DNA from: Occultella gossypii
GTDB taxonomy: Bacteria; Actinomycetota; Actinomycetes; Actinomycetales; Beutenbergiaceae
DNA length: 64,000 bases
Assembly: GCF_019947135.1 (NCBI RefSeq)
Contig: NZ_JAGSHT010000005.1
Coordinates: 1 to 64,000, forward strand
Reading direction: 5' to 3'
How positions within the stretch are numbered: the stretch's first letter is position 1; every line of letters begins with the position of its first letter. A model generated the notes under the pieces. It was not told where the DNA came from, did not search any database, and saw nothing but the letters and a program-made list of their open reading frames with translations. The position numbers and the translations under genes were made by a program. Positions 1 through 8,160 of this stretch are shown here, one piece after another.

Positions 1-36
1 GGCCGGCCCCCCCCCCCGGGGGTTGGGCCCTCTTGT

Positions 37-64
37 GGTGGGGGTGCTGCCGCCCCCCCCCACC
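37..64. other. GC-rich hairpin in homopolymer-rich window edge
   Basis: An 8-base stem GGTGGGGG (37-44) pairs exactly with CCCCCACC (57-64) across a 12-base loop. It lies just beyond the stop of the leftward gene ending at 93, so it could act as a U-less terminator. The first 22 bases hold an 11-base C run followed by a G run, as is common where an assembly breaks. No T tract follows on either strand, so terminator function is uncertain. No gene is seen in 1-92. Confidence 0.3.
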
Positions 65-92
65 TCTCGTGTGCGGTTGACGCGTGCGCTAG

Positions 93-1322
93 TCAGTAGG
101 TCTTGACGACGCTGTACGCCCCGTCGGCCACCTCGAGAACTGCGAGTCCGCCCAGTTCGACCGAGCCGTGGAACTCCGGGGTGTAGGTGTAGATCGCGTT
201 GACGCCGACGACCGCCTGCGTGTTGTTCTCGAGCGAGTCGCGGATGGCGTCACGGGTGGCCTGGACATCCGCCGGGTCATGCTCTGCGGCGGCCTCGATG
301 GCGTTGACGAGCAGGATGGAGCCATCCCAGCCGTTGGCGGCGTACTGGCCCGCCACCTCCCCGTAGGCCTCCTCGAAGGTGTCAACGAGAGTATTGGTCA
401 CCTCGTACTGCGGGTCGCCGGCTTCGAGCGAACTGGCCGCGAGCACGACCGAACCCTGGACGAACGTCCCGTCGGCAGCAGACCCGGCGTTCTCGATGTA
501 GGCCTGCGAGCCCGCACCTGGGGAGTTGAAGAGCACGGGCTCGAAGTTGATCGACTCCGCGCTCTTGGCCACGACGGCGTTGGCGGGGTTCACGGCCCAC
601 ACGAGCACGGCTTGCGGATTGCCCTCGCTCAGCGTCCCCAACTGGGCTGTCACATCGGTCGCCGTAGCGTCGAACGCCTCGATGCCGGTGACCTCGATAC
701 CGACCTCTGCAGCCACCGCCTCGATGTTGTTGGCCGGGTCCTGCCCATAGCCGTCGTTGGTGTGCAGCAGGCCGACGCTCGTCCAACCCTGAGCCGCCGC
801 GAACTCCAACTGTGCCCGGAGCGACTCGTTGGTGCCGGAGTACTGCTTGAAGATGTAGCCCGCCTCCGCTGCCGGCTCGACGATGCTGCTCGAGGACGCC
901 AAGGCGATCGTCGGGACCTGCAGGTCGCCGCTGAACGGGCGCAGGGCGATGGACTCGCCGCTCGAACTCGGTCCGAGGATGGCATGGACGTTCTCCTCGA
1001 TGGCCAGCTTCCGGAACTGGTTGACCGCGTTGCTCTCATCGCTGCCACTGTCGAGCACCACAAGCTCGACAGGTCGGCCGTCGATGCCGCCGCCGTCGTT
1101 GATCTGCTCGAAGTACAGCTCGATCGCCTGCTGTTCCGGGACACCGAGCGCGGCATAGCTCCCGGTGAGACCGACCAGGACTCCGATCCTGTAGGGGTCG
1201 TCGCCGCCGTCGGTGTTGCCGGGGGTGTCGCCGCCGCAGGCCACGGTTCCGAGCATGAGGGCGGCGGCGCCCAGCATGGTGACTACTCGACGCCTGCTCG
1301 GCGTCCGGGTGCTCATCTTCAT
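93..1322 (-). CDS. Branched-chain amino-acid/amide-type ABC substrate-binding lipoprotein (LivK family)
   Basis: This 409-residue secreted receptor would capture a ligand and deliver it to the Liv-type permease encoded divergently from 1537. The N-terminus is a lipoprotein signal: basic MKMSTRTPSRRR, a hydrophobic stretch and lipobox GTVAC near residue 29. The mature part begins with the family pattern YRIGVLVGLTGSYAALG, and the length is normal for periplasmic-binding-protein type 1 receptors. The ATG at 1322 has GAAGGG about 8 bases upstream; an ATG two codons later is possible. Liv-type receptors in actinobacteria often bind aromatic or other carboxylates rather than leucine. The linked CoA-ligase genes make a carboxylic acid likely, which is inference. 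Confidence 0.88.
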   Translation of the reverse strand: MKMSTRTPSRRRVVTMLGAAALMLGTVACGGDTPGNTDGGDDPYRIGVLVGLTGSYAALGVPEQQAIELYFEQINDGGGIDGRPVELVVLDSGSDESNAVNQFRKLAIEENVHAILGPSSSGESIALRPFSGDLQVPTIALASSSSIVEPAAEAGYIFKQYSGTNESLRAQLEFAAAQGWTSVGLLHTNDGYGQDPANNIEAVAAEVGIEVTGIEAFDATATDVTAQLGTLSEGNPQAVLVWAVNPANAVVAKSAESINFEPVLFNSPGAGSQAYIENAGSAADGTFVQGSVVLAASSLEAGDPQYEVTNTLVDTFEEAYGEVAGQYAANGWDGSILLVNAIEAAAEHDPADVQATRDAIRDSLENNTQAVVGVNAIYTYTPEFHGSVELGGLAVLEVADGAYSVVKTY

Positions 1323-1452
1323 TGATCAGGCCCTTCGATGTTGTGGAGGGGTTCTTACGGTTGGTGGGGGAGGGAGCTTCGGTCGGACCGGCTGGACGAG
1401 GCGAGATGATCCATTGACATCCTGATCGCCGTCGGCATACCGTTCATCCAAG

Positions 1453-1466
1453 CGAACAATCGTTCG
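1453..1466. promoter_or_regulatory. Candidate TetR operator upstream of the liv genes
   Basis: CGAACAATCGTTCG is a 14-base palindrome with one mismatched pair. It lies in the 214-base divergent region between the receptor gene and livH. It matches CGAACGATCGTCCG at 8122-8135 at 12 of 14 positions, and a looser copy precedes the tetR gene. The rest of 1323-1536 holds the two promoters and a G-rich run near 1366-1380; no gene is seen there. Confidence 0.5.
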
Positions 1467-1536
1467 TACGTCAAGGTACGATCTGACATCCATCCACAGA
1501 ACCCGTGCTCCCAGCGGTGGCCAAAGGAGGCTTCAG

Positions 1537-2406
1537 TTGGACGTCCTCATGCAGTCGGTGCTCACCGCACTCGCGCTCGGCGCCCTCTACGGTGCGCTGG
1601 GTATCGGATTCGTCATCGTCCACCGCCTGACGGGGATGGTGAACTTCGCCATGGGCGACATCGCCGTCGCCGGGGCGTTCGGAGCCGTCGTGGCCTCGTC
1701 CGTGCTGCCGCCCCTGGCCGCCATCGGCGTCGGCGCCCTCACCGGCGCGGTGGTGAGCGTGCTCATGTACCACCTCGCGATCCACCCGCTCCGGCACCAG
1801 AGCCTGATGGTCCAGACGATCGTGACCCTCGGCGTCGGCATTGCGATCCGGTCCGCGATCCAGCTGATCTTCGGCACCGGGCCGCGCCAGTTCGAACCGA
1901 TCACCTCGGGCAGCTCGCTGACCATTCTGGGCGGGAGCATCCCCCTACAGTCCCTGTGGCTCGTCGGCCTGACCGTCGTCGGCTACCTCGGGCTCGCATT
2001 CTTCTTCGACCGCACACTCTCGGGCAAGGCGCTCAGCGCGTTCTCGGTCAACGCGTACGCCGCCGGCGTGGTGGGCATCTCACTGACCGTCATGGCCACG
2101 ATCGCGTTCGCCCTCTCCGGAGCGATCGCCGGCGGCGTGCTCGCCGCGCAGGTGCCGACGTCGTTCATCACCGCCGGTGCCGGTCTCGCCCTGGGCCTCA
2201 AGGGGTTCATCGCCGCCATCCTGGGGGGCTTCGAGAAGCTCGGCCTGACCCTGGTCGGTGGCTTCATCGTGGCGCTGGTCGAAGTCCTCGTGGCCCGGAA
2301 CGTCTCAGCGGCCCAGGCGTCGACGATCGTGTTCCTCCTCCTCATCGTCCTGCTCGTCGTGCGCCCGCAGGGCCTCACGCGGAAGGTGGCTGCAGACCGT
2401 GTCTGA
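1537..2406 (+). CDS. livH: Branched-chain amino-acid-type ABC permease LivH
   Basis: This 289-residue inner-membrane permease forms half of the translocation channel with the LivM part of the next protein. It opens with the typical LivH pattern ALALGALYGALGIGFVIVHRLTG, followed by NFAMGD and about eight hydrophobic segments. The GxxLGxKGF-like stretch LALGLKGFIAAILGG near residue 215 matches the ATPase-contact loop of this family. The start is TTG at 1537, chosen because a strong AAAGGAGG lies 7 bases upstream at 1523-1530. It overlaps the next gene by 8 bases, showing translational coupling in the liv operon. Confidence 0.93.
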   Translation: MDVLMQSVLTALALGALYGALGIGFVIVHRLTGMVNFAMGDIAVAGAFGAVVASSVLPPLAAIGVGALTGAVVSVLMYHLAIHPLRHQSLMVQTIVTLGVGIAIRSAIQLIFGTGPRQFEPITSGSSLTILGGSIPLQSLWLVGLTVVGYLGLAFFFDRTLSGKALSAFSVNAYAAGVVGISLTVMATIAFALSGAIAGGVLAAQVPTSFITAGAGLALGLKGFIAAILGGFEKLGLTLVGGFIVALVEVLVARNVSAAQASTIVFLLLIVLLVVRPQGLTRKVAADRV

Positions 2407-4300
2407 ACTCCGTTCCCCGCTCACCCTCTCCTGGCGCCACGGCGTCGCCGCCGCGGTCTGGATCGGCATCGTCCTGCTATTCGCGGGCCTCGCGAACGCC
2501 TACTACGCCGGCCTGGGCGCCACGGTGGGGATTCTCGCCCTCCTGGCCCTCGGGATGGTGCTCGTAACGGGCTACGCGGGTCAGTTCTCCCTCGCGGTCG
2601 GCGCGTTCTACGGCATCGGCGCCTACGGCTCGACCCTGCTGACCGTCAAGTACGGCTGGTACGGGCTCGTCGCGCTGGTCCTCGCCGCGACCGTCGCCGG
2701 CGTGCTGGGCTACGCCATCGCCCGTCCTCTGTTCCGTCTTCGCGGTCACTTCCTCGCGATGGCCACGTTGGCCCTGACCGAGGTCTTCTACCTCTCGGTC
2801 AACAACGCCGGCTTCACGGGCGGGTCGACCGGCATGGGTGGCATCCAGCCGCTCGACCTCTTCGGGTTCTCGCTAAGCAGCAGCGCCAGCCACGTCGTCG
2901 TCAACTGGGTCGTCGTCGGGCTCGTCGTGTGGGGCATCCTCACCCTGCGCAAAGGCCGCGAGGGCCGTGCTTTGCTGGCGATCCGTGGTCACGAGGCCGC
3001 GGCAGCCGCTGCCGGTGTCAACATCCCGTCCGCCAAGGCCCGGGTGTTCACGGCGTCCGCGGTCATCAGCGCCGTGGCCGGGTCGCTGTACGCGCACCAG
3101 TATCTGTACGTGAATCCGCCGCCGTTCGGGCTGCAGACCGCGATCGACGTGCTGATGATCGCCGTCCTCGGCGGCATGCGCAGCCCGTGGGGCGCCGTCA
3201 TCGGCGCCATCGCCCTCGAAGTCATCTACCAGGGCATTGAAGCCATCCTGCCGGGCCTATTGGGCACGGGCGCGGTCGGTGCCGGGCAGCAGCTCATCAT
3301 CGGACTGCTCCTCGTGGTGATCCTCGTCGTCCGTCCCGACGGCATCGCGGGCGCTCTCGGGGATCTGATCGGATTCGTCCGCCGTCGTCTGGGCGGGGAC
3401 CGCGCGCCGGAGGCAGTGGCGCCGACGACCACCCAGACCAGCACCGACATGCGTGCGCTGCGCCGCCAGGAGGACGAGGCCGGCCCAGTCAGCCCGGGCT
3501 CCGTCGTGCTCTCCGCCCGCGGGCTGCTCAAGCGGTACGGCGGCGTCACCGCCGTCGACGACGTCGACCTCGACATCCACGAGGGCGAGGTCCTGGCCGT
3601 GATCGGCCCCAACGGTGCCGGCAAGTCCACGCTGGTCAACATGCTCTCGGGTAACACCCCGCCGACGGCAGGGACCGTGACGATCGGCAACGTCGAGACG
3701 ACCAGCATGCGCGCCCACGAGGTGGCCCGGCACAGGCTCAGCCGCACGTTCCAGACCCCGTGCCTCTTCGAGGGGATGGACGTCGCCGCCACCGTCAAGG
3801 TCGGTGCCCACCTGCGCGGCAACGTCGGCATGCTCCGCTCCTCGATCCCGACGCCCGCCGCCGTCCGCGAGGAACGACGGCTGGCGGACGAGACACAGGC
3901 CGTTCTGACCCGGCTCGACCTGGCCCACCTCGCCGACCGCGACGCGAAGAACCTCTCGCTCGGTCAACAGAAGATCGTCGAGGTTGCCCGCGCCCTGGTC
4001 GGCCAACCGCGGCTCATACTCCTCGACGAGCCGTGCGCGGGGCTCAACAAAGCCGAGAAGGCCTCGCTGATGCAGCTGCTGCGGGCATTGGGGCGTGAGG
4101 GGCTCGCCGTGCTCGTCATCGAGCACGACATGGAGTTCGTCATGGCGAGCGCCGACCGGGTCCACGTCCTCAACTTCGGCAAAACTCTCCGGGTCGGCAC
4201 GCCGGACGAGGTGCAGAACGACCACGCCGTCATCGATGCCTACCTGGGCGTCGCGACCGACGCCGACGAGGCCGCAGAGTCCGTGGAGGTGACTCACTGA
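2399..4300 (+). CDS. Fused LivM permease and LivG ATPase
   Basis: A 633-residue fusion of the second membrane subunit and an ATPase. Residues about 15-330 are LivM-like, with many hydrophobic segments and the typical VTGYAGQFSLAVGAFYGIGAY near residue 55. Residues about 375-625 form an ABC ATPase: Walker A GPNGAGKST at 403-411, signature LSLGQQ, Walker B LILLDEP and switch histidine in VIEHDMEF. The GTG at 2399 overlaps the livH stop and is far more plausible than the upstream in-frame start at 2258, whose extra codons are a livH shadow. LivM-LivG fusions are known in actinobacteria. LivF follows with a TGATG overlap, so the importer would have one free and one tethered ATPase. Confidence 0.9.
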   Translation: MSELRSPLTLSWRHGVAAAVWIGIVLLFAGLANAYYAGLGATVGILALLALGMVLVTGYAGQFSLAVGAFYGIGAYGSTLLTVKYGWYGLVALVLAATVAGVLGYAIARPLFRLRGHFLAMATLALTEVFYLSVNNAGFTGGSTGMGGIQPLDLFGFSLSSSASHVVVNWVVVGLVVWGILTLRKGREGRALLAIRGHEAAAAAAGVNIPSAKARVFTASAVISAVAGSLYAHQYLYVNPPPFGLQTAIDVLMIAVLGGMRSPWGAVIGAIALEVIYQGIEAILPGLLGTGAVGAGQQLIIGLLLVVILVVRPDGIAGALGDLIGFVRRRLGGDRAPEAVAPTTTQTSTDMRALRRQEDEAGPVSPGSVVLSARGLLKRYGGVTAVDDVDLDIHEGEVLAVIGPNGAGKSTLVNMLSGNTPPTAGTVTIGNVETTSMRAHEVARHRLSRTFQTPCLFEGMDVAATVKVGAHLRGNVGMLRSSIPTPAAVREERRLADETQAVLTRLDLAHLADRDAKNLSLGQQKIVEVARALVGQPRLILLDEPCAGLNKAEKASLMQLLRALGREGLAVLVIEHDMEFVMASADRVHVLNFGKTLRVGTPDEVQNDHAVIDAYLGVATDADEAAESVEVTH

Positions 4301-5079
4301 TGTCCGATGCCCTGGCTGTCAGCAACCTGTCCTTCTACTACGGTCGTGCCCAGGTTCTCGACGACCTCTCCTTCACGGTCGCCGCAGGGGAGATCGTCAC
4401 GATCATCGGCCCGAACGGTGCCGGTAAGTCCACCCTGCTCAACGTCATCGCCCGCAGCCACCGACTGCGCCGCGGCGCGGTGGCAGTCGCCGGGACGAGC
4501 ACATCCCGCATGAGCCAGAGCCAGGTGGTCCGCACCGGATGCAGCCTCGTGCCGGAGGGCCGGCAGGTCTTCTCCACGCTGTCCGTCGCGGACAACCTCC
4601 TGCTCGGCGGATACACGCGGCGCCGGGACAACACGACCAAGAAGCTCCTGCGCGAGGTCTACGACCTGTTTCCACGGTTGGAGGAACGCTCGCACCAACT
4701 GGCCGGCACGCTCTCCGGTGGCGAGCAGCAGATGCTCGCCGTCGGCCGCGCCTACATGAGCCAGCCCAAGGTCATGCTCCTGGACGAGCCGAGCCTCGGC
4801 CTGTCACCTCAGATGACCGAACTCGTCATGAAAGTACTCAAGCGGATGCGCGACGAGAACGGCCTGACGATCGTCCTCGTCGAGCAGAACGCCCGCGCCG
4901 CGCTGGCCCTCGCCGACCGCGGCTACCTCCTCAACGCCGGAAAGTTCGTCCTGGAGGGCACCGCCGCTGCCCTGCGCGGCGACCCCGCCGTCAAACACAT
5001 CTACCTCGGCGGCGCGAGCTCGACCGAACAGGTCGAGGGCCCGCTGGCGGACTCGCTCGCGGCGGAGCTCGCAGAGTGA
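4300..5079 (+). CDS. livF: Branched-chain amino-acid-type ABC ATPase LivF
   Basis: This 259-residue ATPase pairs with the LivG domain to power the importer. Visible motifs are Walker A GPNGAGKST, the LivF-typical PEGRQVFSTLSVADNL Q-loop region, signature LSGGEQQMLAVGRAYM, Walker B VMLLDEPSLGLSP and VLVEQNARAAL. The ATG at 4300 shares a base with the upstream TGA, and the stop overlaps the GTG of the hydrolase gene. This makes the importer and the first enzyme one transcription unit. Confidence 0.93.
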   Translation: MSDALAVSNLSFYYGRAQVLDDLSFTVAAGEIVTIIGPNGAGKSTLLNVIARSHRLRRGAVAVAGTSTSRMSQSQVVRTGCSLVPEGRQVFSTLSVADNLLLGGYTRRRDNTTKKLLREVYDLFPRLEERSHQLAGTLSGGEQQMLAVGRAYMSQPKVMLLDEPSLGLSPQMTELVMKVLKRMRDENGLTIVLVEQNARAALALADRGYLLNAGKFVLEGTAAALRGDPAVKHIYLGGASSTEQVEGPLADSLAAELAE

Positions 5080-6119
5080 ACGACGCAGCGGGCGTCGTCA
5101 CCGCGACCAGCCTGGCCCAGCGGGCAGCCTGGCGACGGCGGGAGGCACCCGCGGTGGAACAGGTGCGCCCGGGGGTATGGGCCATCCCGGTGCCCGTGCC
5201 CAACCCGATCCGGTTCACATACGCCTACCTCGTGCGTGGGGCCCGCGAGAGCGTCCTGATCGACCCGGGTGCCGACACCGACACCGCGTGGGCAGCGCTC
5301 ACGAACGCCTTCGCCGCAATCGGGTTCGATACGGCGAACCTCACCGGCATCGTCGTCACCCACTTCCACTTCGACCATTGGGAGATGGCGGACCGGCTCG
5401 CGGCCGCGACCGGTGCGTGGATCGCCCTCAGCCGCACGGAGCGGGACTGGATCGCCGGTATGACCGCGGCTGATCTCAGCCACGAGACCGCCTACGAGCG
5501 GTTCCGCCACTGGGGCGCTCCAGAGGCGGAGGCCACCGCGCTCGCCGGCAGTGAGGACTACGCCGAGACGCTGCGCTACACCGTGCCCACCTTGCTGCTC
5601 GAACACGACCAGCGCCTCCCGATCGCGGGCACCGACCTGAAGGTCCTGCTCACCCCCGGTCACAGCCCGGGCCATCTGTGCCTGGTGGACACCGAGCGCA
5701 ACCTGCTCTTCGCCGGCGACCACGTCCTCCCGGGCATCACCCCTCATGTAGCGCTCAACCCGTTCGGCTCCGAGGACCCCCTCGGGGAGTACCTCGAGAG
5801 CCTGAACCTCCTCCTGCCACACCACGGCGCGGAGGTTCTTCCCGCGCACGAGTACCGCTTCGTCGGTGTGGCCGCGCGCGTGCGTGAGCTTCGCCGAGCG
5901 GTCGACGACCGGCTCGACGAGCTGCACGGCCTGGTCGCCGAAAACCCCACCGCGAGCGTGTGGGATCTCGCCCATGCGCTGACGTGGTCGCGTGGCTGGG
6001 ACGGGCTGAACACGCTGGGGCGCCGCATGGCGATGGGCGAGACCGCCGCCCACCTGAACCACCTCGCCCGCGGATATCCCTTACCCACCGCCCAGCAGGC
6101 CAGGGCGTCCCTGCCCTGA
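5076..6119 (+). CDS. Metallo-beta-lactamase-fold hydrolase
   Basis: A 347-residue member of the metallo-beta-lactamase fold, probably a two-zinc hydrolase of a thioester, ester or lactone. The metal motif HFHFDH is clear, followed by the ligands in HSPGHLCLVD, FAGDH and the final histidine in LPAHEYRF. The C-terminal 90 residues carry a helical extension with HALTWSR. GTG at 5076 overlaps the livF stop (GTGA) and is preferred over upstream in-frame codons inside livF. Its place between an importer and CoA-pathway genes suggests it hydrolyses a pathway intermediate or the imported compound; the substrate cannot be read from sequence. Confidence 0.82.
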   Translation: MNDAAGVVTATSLAQRAAWRRREAPAVEQVRPGVWAIPVPVPNPIRFTYAYLVRGARESVLIDPGADTDTAWAALTNAFAAIGFDTANLTGIVVTHFHFDHWEMADRLAAATGAWIALSRTERDWIAGMTAADLSHETAYERFRHWGAPEAEATALAGSEDYAETLRYTVPTLLLEHDQRLPIAGTDLKVLLTPGHSPGHLCLVDTERNLLFAGDHVLPGITPHVALNPFGSEDPLGEYLESLNLLLPHHGAEVLPAHEYRFVGVAARVRELRRAVDDRLDELHGLVAENPTASVWDLAHALTWSRGWDGLNTLGRRMAMGETAAHLNHLARGYPLPTAQQARASLP

Positions 6120-6168
6120 CCGTCCGCGCACCCCTCGCGGCACCCCTCAGCACCAAGGAGAATCACCC

Positions 6169-7260
6169 ATGGCCAGCAAGGCACCGCCCCGGCTCTTCGA
6201 GCCGCTCACCCTGCGCGACCTCACCGTCGCGCACCGCCTGTGGGTGGCCGCCATGTGCCAGTACTCCGCGGTCGACGGCGTACCTCAGCCCTGGCACCTC
6301 GCCCATCTGGGATCTTTCGCGATCGGCCGCGCGGGCCTGATCCTCACTGAGGCGACCGCCGTCGCCCCGGAGGGCCGCATCTCGAGCAGCGACGCCGGCA
6401 TCTGGACGGACGAACAGGCCGGGGCCTGGGCTCCGATCGTGGGGTTCGTCCACAGCCAGGACGTTCCCATCGTCGTACAGCTCGCGCACGCGGGCCGGAA
6501 AGCCTCGACCAAGCCGCCCTACCTCGGCCGCGGCTACCAGCCGCCCGAGGAAGGCGGCTGGGAGACCGTCGGCCCTTCTCCATCCGCCTACGGCCGGCTC
6601 CCCGCGCCCCGGGCATTGACGAAGCCCGAGATCGCAGTCGCCGTCGAACTGTTCGTTGCGGCGGCCCGACGGTCCGTCGCCGCGGGGTTCGACGGCGTCG
6701 AGTTGCACGCCGCGCACGGTTACCTCTTCCACCAGTTCCTCTCTCCGCGCTCCAACCAGCGCGAGGATGAGTACGGCGGGTCCTTCGAGAATCGCGCCCG
6801 GTTCCTCCTCGAGGTGGTCGACGGCGTGCGCGCGGTCCTGCCGGCGGGCATGCCGCTGTTCGTGCGACTCTCCGCCACCGACTGGGTCGAGGAGGGGTGG
6901 GACGGTGCGGACTCTGCTCGGTTGGCCCCCCTGCTCGAGGAGCGTGGCGTCGACTTCCTCAGCATCTCCTCGGCTGGTAACGACCATCGTCAGGAGATCC
7001 CGGTCGGTCCCGGATACCAGCTTCCACTTGCTCGTCAGGTGAGGGCCGCCGCCTCGGTGCCGGTCGGAGCCGCGGGCCTGATCACCTCACCGGTGCAGGC
7101 GGAAAGCGCGATCGTCGACGGCGCCACGGACGTCGTCCTGGTCGCGCGGCAGTTCCTCCGCGAGCCAGGCTTCGCCCTGCGCGCGGCCGCCGAGCTCGGC
7201 GGGGAGTTGGAGTGGCCGCGGCAGTACCGGATGGCCAAGTTCGACGGGAGCATCCCGTGA
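6169..7260 (+). CDS. Old Yellow Enzyme-family flavin oxidoreductase (YqjM-like)
   Basis: A 363-residue FMN-dependent ene-reductase-type enzyme that reduces activated C=C bonds, for example of enones or dienoyl compounds. N-terminal MCQYSA matches the cysteine region of thermophilic-type OYEs such as YqjM. The substrate-binding pair is H180 and H183 in ELHAAHGYL, followed by the family signature SPRSNQREDEYGGS. It has no C-terminal iron-sulfur and FAD/NAD domains, so it is not a 2,4-dienoyl-CoA reductase of the long type. ATG at 6169 has AAGGAG upstream and lies 49 bases after the hydrolase gene, so it is probably co-transcribed. Confidence 0.9.
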   Translation: MASKAPPRLFEPLTLRDLTVAHRLWVAAMCQYSAVDGVPQPWHLAHLGSFAIGRAGLILTEATAVAPEGRISSSDAGIWTDEQAGAWAPIVGFVHSQDVPIVVQLAHAGRKASTKPPYLGRGYQPPEEGGWETVGPSPSAYGRLPAPRALTKPEIAVAVELFVAAARRSVAAGFDGVELHAAHGYLFHQFLSPRSNQREDEYGGSFENRARFLLEVVDGVRAVLPAGMPLFVRLSATDWVEEGWDGADSARLAPLLEERGVDFLSISSAGNDHRQEIPVGPGYQLPLARQVRAAASVPVGAAGLITSPVQAESAIVDGATDVVLVARQFLREPGFALRAAAELGGELEWPRQYRMAKFDGSIP

Positions 7261-7279
7261 CCCCCCGCGCCGATGCAGG

Positions 7280-7293
7280 CGAACGGACGTCTG
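7280..7293. promoter_or_regulatory. Candidate TetR operator in the tetR leader
   Basis: CGAACGGACGTCTG matches CGAACGATCGTCCG at 8122-8135 at 11 of 14 positions. On the opposite strand, the 8121-8140 site begins ACGAACGGACG, sharing ten bases with this one. The site sits 57 bases before the tetR GTG, where autoregulation would be expected. Confidence 0.35.
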
Positions 7294-7349
7294 CTCGACT
7301 AACCTCGTCTGCATATAGCGCAGCAGCCAGGACGAGCGAGGGACGGACC

Positions 7350-7973
7350 GTGAGGACCACGCAGAACGGGCAGCAGACCGCGGACGCCATCCGCCGGGAG
7401 GCCGCCGAACTCTTCGCGACCAAGGGCTACGACGCCACCACGCTGCGCGACGTCGCCGCCCGCGTGGGCATCAAGGTCGGTAGCCTGTACAACCACATCG
7501 CCAGCAAGGAGGAGCTCCTCCTGTCGGTGATGGGGCACACCATGGACGACCTCGCCGGCCAGATGGAGCGCGCGCTCGCGGGCCACACCGAATCGGTGGA
7601 TCGGCTCATCGCGTTCCTCGAGTGCCATATCCGTTTCCACGCGGAGAACGCCCAGCAGGTCTTCATCGGCAACACCGAGTTGCGCTCGCTCCACGACGAC
7701 TTCCGGCGCTCCATCACCGAGAAGCGGCGCGCCTACCGCAAGCAGCTCGAAGAGCTGATCGAGCAGGTGGGGATCGACGACAAGGGTGAGGTGCTCAACT
7801 CCCGCCTGCACGCGTTCAGCATCGTCGCCGTCGGGACGCACGTATCGGGCTGGTACCGACCCGACGGCGTCTTCTCTCTCGACGAGATCATCGAGACCTA
7901 CACCAAGATCATCCTCCGGAGCCTGCAGATCGAGAACGCGGACCACCTGGTCGAGTCGGCCCTCGCGGTCTGA
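7350..7973 (+). CDS. TetR-family transcriptional regulator
   Basis: A 207-residue one-component repressor. The helix-turn-helix is in the first 55 residues (AAELFATKGYDATTLRDVAA then VGSLYNHIASKEEL). The remainder is a helical ligand and dimer domain with the conserved HIRFHAENAQQVFIGNTELRSL stretch common in TetR proteins linked to acyl-CoA genes. GTG at 7350 is chosen because GAGGGA lies 6 bases upstream and the helix-turn-helix starts soon after; the open frame runs 46 codons further back without TetR-like sequence. It sits inside the catabolic cluster, and three similar palindromes near 1453, 7280 and 8121 are its likely operators. The ligand is probably a pathway acyl-CoA or acid (inference). 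Confidence 0.88.
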   Translation: MRTTQNGQQTADAIRREAAELFATKGYDATTLRDVAARVGIKVGSLYNHIASKEELLLSVMGHTMDDLAGQMERALAGHTESVDRLIAFLECHIRFHAENAQQVFIGNTELRSLHDDFRRSITEKRRAYRKQLEELIEQVGIDDKGEVLNSRLHAFSIVAVGTHVSGWYRPDGVFSLDEIIETYTKIILRSLQIENADHLVESALAV

Positions 7974-8120
7974 CCGCGTGGCGTGGCACGTCTGAGTTCG
8001 CACCAGGAAAGCAAGCACGCCAACCCGACCCGAAGCACCGGCCGTACCGCTGCCCTGCACGCTGGCCTAACCACCTTCACCCTTGCCCCACGACCCTCTC
8101 TGGTCGTACTCTGACCGGAG

Positions 8121-8140
8121 ACGAACGATCGTCCGTTCGT
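8121..8140. promoter_or_regulatory. Palindromic operator upstream of the acyl-CoA ligase gene
   Basis: ACGAACGATCGTCCGTTCGT has perfect 7-base arms ACGAACG/CGTTCGT around six bases. The inner 14 bases are the best copy of the motif shared with 1453-1466 and 7280-7293. It lies 20 bases before the ligase ATG, a position that would block transcription or initiation. The remaining bases of 7974-8120 show no gene. Confidence 0.6.
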
Positions 8141-8160
8141 TTAGTACTCTGGGAGACGCG

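Noticed and set aside
168-1325. Long rightward open frame of 385 codons
   Set aside because: It lies opposite the receptor gene, is rich in R, G, D and V as antisense frames of GC-rich genes are, and shows no family motif.
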